The notes under the pieces: generated by a model
Databases searched by the model: none
Seen by the model: the letters and a program-made list of their open reading frames with translations, nothing else
Told to the model about the DNA's origin: nothing
Shown here: positions 23,315 to 31,472 of the stretch, piece after piece
Layout: each line of letters begins with the position of its first letter
Numbering within the stretch: position 1 is the first letter of the stretch
Program-made: the position numbers and the translations under genes
Origin: a virus
Strand: one strand, 5' to 3'
Length of the DNA stretch: 35,672 bases
IMG/VR virus record: IMGVR_UViG_3300044712_001119
Location: 1-35,672 of that record

Positions 23315-24226
23315 CTATGCGGTGGTGAAATCGTAGACGGTGTTGGCCAGCGTTTGGCCGTAAATATCGGTTACGCCAGACAGCGTGATCAGGTGCTTGG
23401 TGGCTGCGGCCAGGGCGCTGTGCGCCAAAGTAACAACCTTGTTGTCCGCATCCCAGGACGGGGTGATCGCCACGACAACGCCATCGTTCTTGGTGAGCAG
23501 GATGCCCACATTGCCAGTGCGGATCGCGTTGTTGAAGGTCAGGGTGATGGTGGCAGTTGTCGAAACACTGGTAGCGCCATCCGCCGGGCTGGGGGTGCAG
23601 GTCAGGGCGCTGGCCGAAACAACCTCAGGGGTCTGCACGGCAGCAAACCAGCCGGTGGGGTCAAAATCGGTGGTGTCGTCATCGCCCATCACGCGCTTGA
23701 TGCCATCGGTGCGGCTGCCTTGATCGAACTTGTAGATCGTCTTTTGGGCAGAGTACATCAGCTCGATCGGCTTGCCCTCGGCCTTTTCGCCGACCGTGGT
23801 GTGCTCGGCGCCGGGCTTTTGGAAACGGCCCTTCAAGAACCAGTAGTACCGGTAAGAGCCGTTGCTCTTCTTCGCCCGGTATCCCAAGGCGAAATACGGC
23901 GCGCTGGCCGGATCCGCGCTGTCATACAGCCGCCCGGAAACCGCGTCGAAAACTTCGCCGGTGAGCAGCGCCTCGATTTCAGGCGGGAGCGCGGAAATCT
24001 TGAGCTTGCGTTCGGTGATGCCTTCCGAGGCGAGCACCTCATAGGGCATATCGTCGTAGTACAGGATTTCCTCGTTGAGTTTCGGCTGGCCGGAAAGCTC
24101 GGCCACCGGGGCGAGGTAGACCGGGGTATCGGCCACGAACGCGTTGGCGTCATCCTGGAGGATTTCTGCCACATACACGCTGTCCAGGCCGATGCTGGTC
24201 AAATATTCGGTTGAATTGGTTGTCAT
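23315..24226 (-). CDS. Major tail (tube) protein with C-terminal Ig-like domain, 303 aa
   Basis: Residues 1-190 have the tail-tube fold pattern (SIGLDSVYVAEILQDDANAF ... GRLYDSADPASAPYFALGYR, RYYWFLKGRFQKPGAEHTTV). Residues 205-302 form an Ig-like SbsA/Big_5-type domain (SPADGATSVSTTATITLTFN ... LSGVTDIYGQTLANTVYDFT), probably displayed on the outside of the tail. It sits just before the chaperones. Confidence 0.88.
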   Translation of the reverse strand: MTTNSTEYLTSIGLDSVYVAEILQDDANAFVADTPVYLAPVAELSGQPKLNEEILYYDDMPYEVLASEGITERKLKISALPPEIEALLTGEVFDAVSGRLYDSADPASAPYFALGYRAKKSNGSYRYYWFLKGRFQKPGAEHTTVGEKAEGKPIELMYSAQKTIYKFDQGSRTDGIKRVMGDDDTTDFDPTGWFAAVQTPEVVSASALTCTPSPADGATSVSTTATITLTFNNAIRTGNVGILLTKNDGVVVAITPSWDADNKVVTLAHSALAAATKHLITLSGVTDIYGQTLANTVYDFTTA

Positions 24227-24576
24227 GCGATTGTCTCCTCAACATAGTGATAATCCAGCGACAGCCCGAAATGCCCGCTTTGGGCATCCTGCGGCAGTGG
24301 CCGGTATGGACCTTTTGTAAATCCGGCGGGCAGCATGAGCGCATCGATGTCGGGGATCCCGACCAGCCCGCCGCGTTTCCAGACGTTGACCTGCACCAGG
24401 TGATCGCGCTCAGCCTCGGCATCGTCGTAGTGCGCAGTTGGTGTGCTGTCGATGAGCTTGTAGACCACAAACACATCGGGCAGCGTGCCATCATCCAGCA
24501 GCAACCTGGTCATTGCATACGGGACCGTCAGCCCGGACAGGGCGGTTTCAACGCGCTCGAAGATTGATATGCTCAT
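24223..24576 (-). CDS. Tail completion/terminator protein, 117 aa
   Basis: FERVETALSGLTVPYAMTRL with TLPDVFVVYKLIDSTPTAHY and QVNVWKRGG follows the DUF3168/tail-terminator pattern. Its gene stands between the HK97 gp10-like and tail-tube genes, the usual place. Overlaps of 4 bp occur on both sides. Confidence 0.83.
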   Translation of the reverse strand: MSISIFERVETALSGLTVPYAMTRLLLDDGTLPDVFVVYKLIDSTPTAHYDDAEAERDHLVQVNVWKRGGLVGIPDIDALMLPAGFTKGPYRPLPQDAQSGHFGLSLDYHYVEETIA

Positions 24577-24974
24577 TTCAGACTAACCTGAAGGTAGGAT
24601 TCCAGGACTTGCTTGACTTTGTTGCGCCACCGGTGACGCGTATTCCGAAAGGCCGGGCGAATGAACGACTGTGCGCCCATACGGACTGTTCCGAATTCGT
24701 TGTACACGGCAGCCGAGTTGTCGTCTGTTTTGGCGCCGATCTCAACGTAGTGAAAACTGCCTTCGCTTTTGACCTCGGTGCTGAATATTGCTTCTTCCGT
24801 CGCGCCGGTCAGTCGATTTTCTTTCGCCAGGCGGTGCATCTCGCCCTCGACGATTGGCGCTGCCTGGCGCACGGCATCGATGGCGGCCTGGTCAATATCA
24901 ACGCCCATCTTTTCAAGGCGCTCGATCATTTTGTCGATGCCGTAAAAGTTGAGCGTGGCTTTGACCGGGCTCAT
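24573..24974 (-). CDS. HK97 gp10-like tail-component protein, 133 aa
   Basis: A helical N-terminus (KMIERLEKMGVDIDQAAIDA) precedes APIVEGEMHRLAKEN and a beta part with HYVEIGAKTDDNSAAVYNEF and GTVRMGAQSFIRPAFRN; the latter is the hallmark of the gp10 family. It joins the head-tail connection to the tail. It overlaps its upstream neighbour by 4 bp. Confidence 0.88.
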   Translation of the reverse strand: MSPVKATLNFYGIDKMIERLEKMGVDIDQAAIDAVRQAAPIVEGEMHRLAKENRLTGATEEAIFSTEVKSEGSFHYVEIGAKTDDNSAAVYNEFGTVRMGAQSFIRPAFRNTRHRWRNKVKQVLESYLQVSLK

Positions 24975-25315
24975 ACCGTGCCCTCCATCGCCTGCACCTG
25001 CAGTTCCAGGTATGCACCGCGCTCCTGGATGTGATCTACCGAGAGGATGCTGAATCGCTGGCCGTTTTTGACGACAGCCCAGCGCGTTGTGACATCATTG
25101 CGATATCGGATGACTACCGTGGCCCGATGCAAACTTTGCTTCGCATCATCCGCAATAGACTCAGGCCCATGCGCATTTTTCCACGCGGCCCAGACATCGC
25201 CCTCAGAGGCCCATGATGGGCTTTGTGCGCCGCCTGCATCCCGCGCAATCGTAGGAGATTGCAGGGTAACGCGGGTGCGCAGATCGCCGATCGTGGAGGC
25301 GCGATATTTTGGCAT
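24971..25315 (-). CDS. Head-tail adaptor (head closure, SPP1 gp16/HK97 gp7-like), 114 aa
   Basis: GDLRTRVTLQSPTIARDAGG, then WASEGDVWAAWKNAHG and VVIRYRNDVTTRWAVVKNGQ fit the phage head-tail adaptor family (head closure). The ATG at 25315 is chosen because it overlaps the upstream stop as TAATG; ATG 25342 would overlap further. Confidence 0.88.
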   Translation of the reverse strand: MPKYRASTIGDLRTRVTLQSPTIARDAGGAQSPSWASEGDVWAAWKNAHGPESIADDAKQSLHRATVVIRYRNDVTTRWAVVKNGQRFSILSVDHIQERGAYLELQVQAMEGTV

Positions 25316-25884
25316 TAATACCAGCCTCGGTTTGACAGACACAGCGCCGTAACGCCAAACGGGATCTCGCTCAACGCGGCTTCCACGCTGGCCTCACGTT
25401 GTTCGTAAAGGTGCGAGATCAACATCAACATGGCTGCCTGATAGGTTTTTGGCAGCGCTTCAGGGGCATAGCCGGCCTGGTAGGTAATCCTCACTGCATC
25501 GCCAGAGAGCAGGCTGTCCGTTGGCCAGGATACGCCGCTTTTGAGCACAACACGGCCGGGATCTCCCTCGGTATCTGCCAGGTAATCAGCGGCAGACATA
25601 GTGTGCTCAATCCCATCATCATCGACATAGGTGATGCCATCGATGCTGATCAATGGCGGACGCGGCACGCGGATATAACTTTCTTGTGGGAACGACGCCA
25701 GGCTGAATTTCAGCGTCTGTACGGCCAGCGCCCGGCGGGTTAGCTCCTCGCACTTTTCCCGCGCAGTTGCGATGTAGAGGCTGATCAGGTCATCCTCATG
25801 GGCGTGATCGACTCTCGCCTGCTTTTTAGCGAGCTCGAGCGGGATCGGTTCTTCAGCGGGCGGGGTTACTACGGCGAGTTTCAT
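25315..25884 (-). CDS. gp6-like head-tail connector protein, 189 aa
   Basis: PIPLELAKKQARVDHAHEDD followed by LISLYIATAREKCEELTRRA is the helical signature of the gp6/phiE125 gp8-like connector. A beta section (PPLISIDGITYVDDDG) and a final helix (AAMLMLISHLYEQREAS) complete the fold. It forms the ring under the portal. Confidence 0.9.
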   Translation of the reverse strand: MKLAVVTPPAEEPIPLELAKKQARVDHAHEDDLISLYIATAREKCEELTRRALAVQTLKFSLASFPQESYIRVPRPPLISIDGITYVDDDGIEHTMSAADYLADTEGDPGRVVLKSGVSWPTDSLLSGDAVRITYQAGYAPEALPKTYQAAMLMLISHLYEQREASVEAALSEIPFGVTALCLSNRGWY

Positions 25885-25889
25885 GGCAC

Positions 25890-26036
25890 CTACTTCTTGG
25901 TGGTTTTGACAGGCTTTTCGATCTGGGCTTCAGGTTTTTCGACAACCTGCCAGCCTAGCTTTTGGTGTGCCTCAACCATTTGCGGATTTACATGGATGAT
26001 TTGCCCATCCTTTGACATTGCAACCAGGTTGCTCAT
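25890..26036 (-). CDS. Small protein paralogous to the N-terminus of the next gene, 48 aa
   Basis: The residues MSNLVAMSKDGQIIHVNPQM align with MSHLVIMEKDGVRIRVAKEQ of the upstream gene, including the following V-x2-H and GW positions. The ATG overlaps the upstream TGA as ATGA. The tail is Lys/Pro-rich. A duplicated capsid-related mini-domain is the simplest reading. Confidence 0.75.
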   Translation of the reverse strand: MSNLVAMSKDGQIIHVNPQMVEAHQKLGWQVVEKPEAQIEKPVKTTKK

Positions 26037-26659
26037 TTGTAATATTCCTCATCAGATCCGAGAGAATCTAGCAAAGCATGGATATCAAACTCGTTCAGTT
26101 TGACTGTACTGGCATATGTATCCGTTGGATCATTGCCGATTCTGGATATCCGGATCAGCATCATGCAGGATACGTGCTTGTCTTCCATCGTGATTTTTCC
26201 GAAACTCTTGAGCTGGTGCTGGTCAAATGTCCCTGCAGCAGCAGCCAAAACATTAAGGGTTGTCCAGTCAGCCGGGAATGCTTCTGTTATCGCGTCGGCA
26301 ATCTTGTATTCCATGCGCCAGAGCACATTTCCTGCGTTGGAATCGGTTGGAGACCAATGCACATGCGGATCGATATCCGTTCCCTCAACCCATGAATGCG
26401 GTAATTGGGCCTGTACTGCAATGATGTTTACCTGGGATGCAGAAAAAACAAGCCTTCCATCTTCAGGATCTCTCGTCGGATCAGTTGCGGCGCCAGGTGG
26501 GTTAATTCCGGATGCCGGAAAACGCACATCCTCAGTCTGCGGTGACACAATGCGAAACCCGACCGGAGTCACCCAGCCGGTTGCCAGATGTTCGTCGACC
26601 TGTTCTTTAGCAACGCGGATCCTGACGCCGTCTTTTTCCATGATCACGAGATGCGACAT
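26033..26659 (-). CDS. Probable head-associated structural protein, 208 aa
   Basis: It has an N-terminal mini-domain (see the 48-aa neighbour) followed by a beta-rich part (GTDIDPHVHWSPTDSNAGNV, KHVSCMMLIRISRIGNDPTD). It lies between the coat gene and the connector genes, so it is probably a decoration, head-fibre or completion protein. The family is not certain. Confidence 0.7.
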   Translation of the reverse strand: MSHLVIMEKDGVRIRVAKEQVDEHLATGWVTPVGFRIVSPQTEDVRFPASGINPPGAATDPTRDPEDGRLVFSASQVNIIAVQAQLPHSWVEGTDIDPHVHWSPTDSNAGNVLWRMEYKIADAITEAFPADWTTLNVLAAAAGTFDQHQLKSFGKITMEDKHVSCMMLIRISRIGNDPTDTYASTVKLNEFDIHALLDSLGSDEEYYK

Positions 26660-26712
26660 TCATACCTCCTGCTGGCCACCATCGCTGATGGCCAGCAGAA
26701 AACTCGGGAGGA

Positions 26713-27840
26713 TTAGCCGAGCAGAATAGCGATGTGCTCGCTCTTGACGGCCTTGACGCCCCAGGCCAGCCCTACTTCATAGGAAACCTGGTGGTACTGC
26801 GGATACACGGCCACCGAGAATGCCAGGCCGCTTTTCGGGTCCTGCACGATGGTGACATCAGCAGCAGAATCGCCGCTGCGCGGGCGCATGGGCACACGGG
26901 TCAGCAGATGGATCGCCGAGCGGGCGAATGCCATATTGGCGCGGAAACCGTTGCCAATGGTCATGGCCCCACCATCGGCTACAGCCACGCGTAAACCAGG
27001 CTTGCCGATAACGATCGTGCCAGCCGCGGCCACGCCGGTGTTGACGATATATTTGTTGGTGTCGCTGCCAAAGGTCACGACATCCCCGGCCACAACTGTG
27101 CCAGAGCCGGTTTTGAGCAGAATGCTCTCGATATCCACGGCATGAGCGCCATCGGCAACATAGCTGGTGCCGGTGCCTTTGGTATGGAGTTTCACCTGGG
27201 CCGATTCGCGCACTTTGAACCCGTGCAAATCGAGCAGGATGCCGCGCGCGCGCAGTTCTGCACTGCCAGCCTCATTGGCCTTGGTGAGCTGAGCCAGGGT
27301 GCGCAGGGCTGCGCCAGCGGTAGTATCGATCACCAGCTGGAGATCTTCCGGCGGGCAGCCGTTATCCAGCAGGATCTTGAGCATCTGGGCGGTATCGGCC
27401 AGGGTGGAGGCAAACGGCGTGGTGCCAGCCGTGCCATAAGCACGCGATGCAGCCTTGTAAAGCAAGGCCAGATCGGCTTCGACTTCGTTGACCAGCGTGC
27501 GCATGGCCTGCTCAAATTGCTGCTGCAGCAACAATTCATAGAGTGAGCCAAGCGAGCCCTGTTCTTCGCCGTTCCAAGGGAACGTGACAGAGCGGCTTTT
27601 GGTGATCTTCATCGAGCCAGTGCCAACGGTTTCGCCAGAGGGATTCGGCCCGGTTGCAGCCGGGGTGATGTCAGCAGCGGCGCGCGCCTCAACCACCGGG
27701 TAGGTGATTTCCTGGTCTTTGGCGACCATTTCGGCATCGCCGTTCATGGTGACGGACGGGATAAACCCGACCATCTCGCGGGAGACAGTGTCCACCGCGC
27801 GATACAGGGTCGGGATAAGACCGGTAAGGGTGTTAGCCAT
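26713..27840 (-). CDS. Major capsid protein, P22 coat-like family, 375 aa
   Basis: ANTLTGLIPTLYRAVDTVSR and MVGFIPSVTMN, and the ITPAATGPNPSGETVGTGSM segment, then the P-domain helices (LLLQQQFEQAMRTLVNEVEA) and the C-terminal RPRSGDSAADVTIVQDPKSG region, fit the P22-type major capsid group. A beta-rich insertion (ILLKTGSGTVVAGDVVTFGS, VNTGVAAAGTIVIGKPG) is in the place of the P22 I-domain. No N-terminal delta domain precedes it, so scaffold must come from elsewhere. Confidence 0.82.
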   Translation of the reverse strand: MANTLTGLIPTLYRAVDTVSREMVGFIPSVTMNGDAEMVAKDQEITYPVVEARAAADITPAATGPNPSGETVGTGSMKITKSRSVTFPWNGEEQGSLGSLYELLLQQQFEQAMRTLVNEVEADLALLYKAASRAYGTAGTTPFASTLADTAQMLKILLDNGCPPEDLQLVIDTTAGAALRTLAQLTKANEAGSAELRARGILLDLHGFKVRESAQVKLHTKGTGTSYVADGAHAVDIESILLKTGSGTVVAGDVVTFGSDTNKYIVNTGVAAAGTIVIGKPGLRVAVADGGAMTIGNGFRANMAFARSAIHLLTRVPMRPRSGDSAADVTIVQDPKSGLAFSVAVYPQYHQVSYEVGLAWGVKAVKSEHIAILLG

Positions 27841-27879
27841 GTTTCAATTCCTCGCTTTCAGGTTATTTGACTTGTTCGT

Positions 27880-28224
27880 CTACTCGACGATCGCGCCGCC
27901 GCCCTGAACAAACTTGGCCTGCTCGGCCACGCTCAGCGCGTTGTATTCGGCGCGTTTCATGGATGCGGCCTGTTGGCCGGGGGCGGGTTTTTCGGGCTCA
28001 GCCGGGATGTCCGCCAGGCTGTTGATGGCCTCGGACAGGCGGGCGCGTTCGGCCTGGATGGTTTCAATCTGGCCCTTGAGGGCATCAGCCTGGTCCATCA
28101 AGGCGGTAAAGATGACGCGCTCTTCCTCGGTCAGATCGCGGCTTTCGGATTCCGCGGTGTTGTGCAACGCCTGGGCCTGTTCGATCAGGCCAGCGCGCTG
28201 CTTCATGAGTTCGCGTACGTTCAT
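27880..28224 (-). CDS. Nested scaffold protein, in-frame start inside the protease gene, 114 aa
   Basis: Within the protease frame an ATG at 28224 (MNVRELMKQRAGLIEQ) is preceded by AAGGAG at 8-nt spacing (28238-28233). Initiation here would give only the coiled-coil part, 114 residues, as in lambda C/Nu3. The separate scaffold would meet the need of a coat protein lacking its own delta domain. Confidence 0.72.
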   Translation of the reverse strand: MNVRELMKQRAGLIEQAQALHNTAESESRDLTEEERVIFTALMDQADALKGQIETIQAERARLSEAINSLADIPAEPEKPAPGQQAASMKRAEYNALSVAEQAKFVQGGGAIVE

Positions 28225-29031
28225 GGGGGATTCTCCTTCGAGCATGAGTGATTTTGACAGCGCCAGACGCCTGGAGCGGTATGCCTGGTGCGCCTGCACC
28301 TGGTCAAGATCTTCGCTCTCATCCACGGTTTGGGGCTCCTGCCCCAGGGATGGATCGCTTTGCGCGCTTTGTGTAACAGTGAGGCGTTTAATTTCCTCGC
28401 TGAACATTTCTAATTTTTGGGTAAACAGATCGTTTTCGTCATCGAGCGCGGTTTCTACGCCAGTCCCAGGAACAGCCGGGCTGTTGACTGCCGATGTTTC
28501 GCGGCCTTTCGGCTCGACGAAAAGAATCTCGCACAATTTTGTTATTCCAGTTTCCGGGTTGGTATAGCGTCTTCCGGCGATATGATTGCAAAGCAGAGAT
28601 AGATAGCTGTTATTGCAAATCGTGCACAGTGCAGCCTTGTAGTCCCAAAATCCCACGGAGAACCGGTCAATTTTCCCCTCGACAAAATCTGTCATTCCCC
28701 GGCGGGTAGTCAGGCGAATATCCTGGATAATTGCATCGCCCTGCAGGGACGACTCGACAATGGATCCATCGCGGGAGTCGATGTCGTAACTGTCGTGATT
28801 GCGCAAAAACGGCTGGCCTTCGAAGCTCCTGGCAAACGATGGCATGTCCTCTGCGCGAAAGGCGAAATAATTGCGATTCGGGCCGAGCACGAACACACGC
28901 GCGCGGAAATCGATGTGATCCAGCTCGCCGCTTTCAATCTTTGGAAGAATTTCAGCGCGAGGGGGTAGATCGAGCTTGTCAACAAGCGGCATGGACCGCA
29001 AAATAGTTTCGATAGATTTAGACATCTGCAT
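27880..29031 (-). CDS. HK97-type prohead protease fused to scaffold-like C-terminus, 383 aa
   Basis: Residues 35-195 carry the S78-like protease pattern: VFVLGPNRNYFAFRAEDMPS, catalytic H79 in FLRNHD, and S125 in DRFSVGFWD, followed by NSPAVPGTGVETA. An odd Cys-rich insert, C136, C139, C148 and H150 (CTICNN...LCNH), suggests bound zinc. Residues 270-350 are a long coiled coil (LMKQRAGLIEQAQALHNTAE; ALKGQIETIQAERARLSEAI) like HK97 delta or scaffold. The start overlaps the end of the portal gene. Confidence 0.86.
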   Translation of the reverse strand: MQMSKSIETILRSMPLVDKLDLPPRAEILPKIESGELDHIDFRARVFVLGPNRNYFAFRAEDMPSFARSFEGQPFLRNHDSYDIDSRDGSIVESSLQGDAIIQDIRLTTRRGMTDFVEGKIDRFSVGFWDYKAALCTICNNSYLSLLCNHIAGRRYTNPETGITKLCEILFVEPKGRETSAVNSPAVPGTGVETALDDENDLFTQKLEMFSEEIKRLTVTQSAQSDPSLGQEPQTVDESEDLDQVQAHQAYRSRRLALSKSLMLEGESPMNVRELMKQRAGLIEQAQALHNTAESESRDLTEEERVIFTALMDQADALKGQIETIQAERARLSEAINSLADIPAEPEKPAPGQQAASMKRAEYNALSVAEQAKFVQGGGAIVE

Positions 29032-30589
29032 CCTCTTTCCAGGTTAGTAATGGTGCATACGGATCATCCCATGTCGATGCTTCTTCCTCAATGCGTTCCA
29101 ATGAGGCTTCGAGCGCCCATTCTTTACGCGCCTGGCAATCGCAGGACAGATAACTATTAAGCAGTGCGCTGGAATCCGATCCAGTGAGGCGCCGCTGAGC
29201 ATCAAATATCGCGCCGAATTGTTTTCGAACAAATGCCGGATGATCATTTGTATAAAACTGATCCACCCAGGCGCGAAATTGATCATTCTGCCCACGTCCG
29301 AGAAAACGGCGCGCAGCTCCGAGCAGGTCATTACGTTCGCGTTTGATAATGCGCTGGCCAGCCTCAACGATTAACGGATCGAGCGCAGACGATTGTGCCC
29401 TGGGAGCCTGGGATTGATTTGTGCCGATATTGAGCGGGTGGTAATACTCATCGCCGCCCTGGTACGGGTTGAGGTTTTCTTTTTCGCGCACCTCATTTGG
29501 AGACATAATGCCGTTTGTAAGGGCACTGGTATAAGCCTGGTAACGGGCAGCCAGGTCACCACGCAGCAGGCCATCGATAAGATGTTCGAAATACATGGTT
29601 TCACGATCTGCGCTGAGCAGCACCTGGGTATTGAGGCCCTGCTCAGTGCGCACCATCCAGGGCCGCAGGGTATGGTTGATGTATCCCTGTTCCTGGCTGT
29701 CGATGCCGGTCCCCCAGCTGGTAGTCTTTTCAACATCACCGATCATGTGAGGCGGTACGCGGAAAATACGGGCGATTTCTGATACCTGGAATTTACGGGT
29801 CTCCAGGAACTGGGCATCTTCAGGAGGCAGTCCGATGGTGGCAACATCCATGCCTTCCTCGAGGACAGCGGGTTTATTCGAGTTTTCAACCCCACCATGT
29901 TCGTCAAACCAGGTATCCCGAATATTATTAAGCGCTGTTTCCCCCAGTTGTCCGGGATGTTTGATCACAACACTGGGGCGCGCATCGTTTGTGAAAAACT
30001 TTGATCCGTATGTTTCAGCGGCCAGGGAAAGGCCGATGGCGTTACGCGCCAGCGTAATGCGCGAATAACCGACCAGCCCGTCAAAACCGAATGCCGGAAT
30101 GTGCAGGATCTCATCGGCAAAGAATAGACGCGGTTTCCCGCCTGCAGAGGACTGGTATAGGTAAACCTTCTCCCCCTTGATCCTGGATACAGACATCCGA
30201 TCGGGGCGCAGCGGCCAAAGTGCGGTAGCATCGCCAGCGCTATTCGTCACGATCTGGCTATAGTGATTCCCCCAGGCCAGCATGTGCCCCTGGATCAATT
30301 CGCGGTAGATCATGCTGGTTTGTTCCGGGTTTGGCTGATCGTGGAGCAGCTTGTAATAACGATTGCCATACGCGCGGTTTTTGTTGCGCCCGTTGCGCTC
30401 ATAAAGAATCAGCGGCAGGCTTGATATGTCTTCGCTTAGGATGGTAAATGCAGCCAGTACGGCGCTTACCGTCAGCGCGATCTCTGGGGTTATCGGCTGA
30501 CCGGCTTTGCTACTCGATCTCCCCGAGGTATTGCGTGCAGATTCTTCGGGATCAGCCATTTGGGTACGCGAGCGGCGCTCAAACAACAT
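29018..30589 (-). CDS. Portal protein, HK97 family, 523 aa
   Basis: The stem and clip pattern (PEIALTVSAVLAAFTILSED, SLPLILYERNGRNKNRAYG, PEQTSMIYRELIQGHMLAWG) and SEIARIFRVPPHMIGDVEKT are characteristic of HK97-type portals. About 120 extra residues follow the core (residues 400-523), with RIIKRERNDLLGAARRFLGR. It forms the dodecameric DNA channel. An AGGAGAT SD stands before the ATG. Confidence 0.93.
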   Translation of the reverse strand: MLFERRSRTQMADPEESARNTSGRSSSKAGQPITPEIALTVSAVLAAFTILSEDISSLPLILYERNGRNKNRAYGNRYYKLLHDQPNPEQTSMIYRELIQGHMLAWGNHYSQIVTNSAGDATALWPLRPDRMSVSRIKGEKVYLYQSSAGGKPRLFFADEILHIPAFGFDGLVGYSRITLARNAIGLSLAAETYGSKFFTNDARPSVVIKHPGQLGETALNNIRDTWFDEHGGVENSNKPAVLEEGMDVATIGLPPEDAQFLETRKFQVSEIARIFRVPPHMIGDVEKTTSWGTGIDSQEQGYINHTLRPWMVRTEQGLNTQVLLSADRETMYFEHLIDGLLRGDLAARYQAYTSALTNGIMSPNEVREKENLNPYQGGDEYYHPLNIGTNQSQAPRAQSSALDPLIVEAGQRIIKRERNDLLGAARRFLGRGQNDQFRAWVDQFYTNDHPAFVRKQFGAIFDAQRRLTGSDSSALLNSYLSCDCQARKEWALEASLERIEEEASTWDDPYAPLLTWKEDADV

Positions 30590-30791
30590 TGTGGATCTCC
30601 TGCCTGTAGCGCATCACCGAGTTGAGAATGGCGGTAGCGATCAGGACTCCACCCACCGATGCAAATGCGACTCCCAGCCCAATCGCAAGCCAGAGGCCGA
30701 TAAACAGAAAAACCACCCCGACCAGGTAAATGATCTCAGTGGCTTCGAAGCCGAATTTTGGCTGCGGTGCATTTTGCGGATGAGCAGTCAT
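30579..30791 (-). CDS. Small two-span membrane protein, 70 aa
   Basis: The start at 30791 (MTAHPQNAPQPKFGFE) has CAGGAG just before it. Two hydrophobic segments follow (IIYLVGVVFLFIGLWLAIGL, AFASVGGVLIATAIL), with a basic end. It overlaps the portal start by 11 bp. Its leader holds an intrinsic terminator, so it is probably controlled by attenuation. Holin or superinfection exclusion are possible roles. Confidence 0.7.
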   Translation of the reverse strand: MTAHPQNAPQPKFGFEATEIIYLVGVVFLFIGLWLAIGLGVAFASVGGVLIATAILNSVMRYRQEIHNVV

Positions 30792-30801
30792 AGGCTCCTG
30801 G

Positions 30802-30858
30802 AAATAAAAAAACCGCCAGCCAGCCCTTACGGGATTTGACTGGCGGGCGGTAAACTCC
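30802..30858 (-). terminator. Leader terminator (attenuator) before the portal operon
   Basis: On the minus strand GGAGTTTACCGCCC (30858-30845) leads into a CCGCCAG/CTGGCGG stem (30846-30813) and TTTTTTTATTT. Only about 11 nt separate it from the SD of the next gene, so no promoter can fit downstream. It must be crossed for the portal operon to be expressed from the promoter at 30914. Confidence 0.78.
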
Positions 30859-30908
30859 GTCTTCCTGCAAATTGTCAACGGCCATTGACTTGGCCATTGG
30901 TCAAAAAT

Positions 30909-30950
30909 ATTATAGCACGAGTTTTCTAGTTATCCACAAAATTATCCACA
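30909..30950 (-). promoter_or_regulatory. Extended -10 promoter with two perfect DnaA boxes
   Basis: On the minus strand TGCTATAAT (30917-30909) is a consensus extended -10. TTATCCACA (plus strand) occurs at 30930-30938 and 30942-30950, covering the -35 zone. The boxes match the DnaA 9-mer exactly and sit 12 bp apart. Directly after the -10, GCCATTGGTCAA (30893-30904) resembles the attP arm motif. Confidence 0.78.
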
Positions 30951-31016
30951 TCTCAAAATCATTGTTGACAATGTCAATAATGATAACCAGGTAGGATTAT
31001 CTACTCCGATTAAAGC

Positions 31017-31139
31017 GCAACCGCCCGGGAGGGAAACGGGCGGTTGCAAATTCAAAATAAATTATTCCGTCGCCCGGCGGGGTGAGGGGGGCACCTCGAC
31101 AAGCGATGTCGTTATTTTAGCACAAATAATCTAGTTATC
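31017..31139 (-). promoter_or_regulatory. Second promoter copy and stem-loop
   Basis: TGCTAAAAT (31122-31114, minus) and the flanking CTAGTTATC match the promoter at 30909 in 22 of 27 positions. About 65 bp downstream a perfect 11-bp stem GCAACCGCCCG/CGGGCGGTTGC (31017-31027, 31037-31047) with weak U-richness follows. The unit could end terminase mRNA or make a short RNA. No gene lies in 30859-31137. Confidence 0.62.
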
Positions 31140-31464
31140 AAAGATAGAGTTTCAAATTTCCCGAATCAGTAAAGTAAAAATCGCCATAAACAATGCCGAG
31201 CCATGCCGATTTCCCCAAATGCCCATATTTGTTTCCTAATAATACACGTGCCTGGCGCTCGGTGTGGATGCGGGCAATGCGGAGAGGCATATTTTGGGGT
31301 ATATTACGTTCCAGCCACCATAGGAAATGTGGATCAAGCTCGGCGAGAACACGCATTGCATTTCTCAATCGCCTGGCATCATCATCGGCGATTTGGTCAA
31401 ATTTCGGCATGTTTTGGATGGCTTTTCGCCCAATTTTCCCGCGTTTTATGCCTGGCTTACGCAT
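31138..31464 (-). CDS. Hypothetical basic protein, 108 aa
   Basis: A Lys/Arg-rich start (MRKPGIKRGKIGRKAIQN) leads to a helical middle (DDDARRLRNAMRVLAELDPH) and a C-terminal beta part (GIVYGDFYFTDSGNLKLYL). An AGGAGG SD lies 5 nt upstream. It is cotranscribed with the large terminase and may bind DNA, but no family is recognised. Confidence 0.72.
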   Translation of the reverse strand: MRKPGIKRGKIGRKAIQNMPKFDQIADDDARRLRNAMRVLAELDPHFLWWLERNIPQNMPLRIARIHTERQARVLLGNKYGHLGKSAWLGIVYGDFYFTDSGNLKLYL

Positions 31465-31472
31465 ATAGCCTC

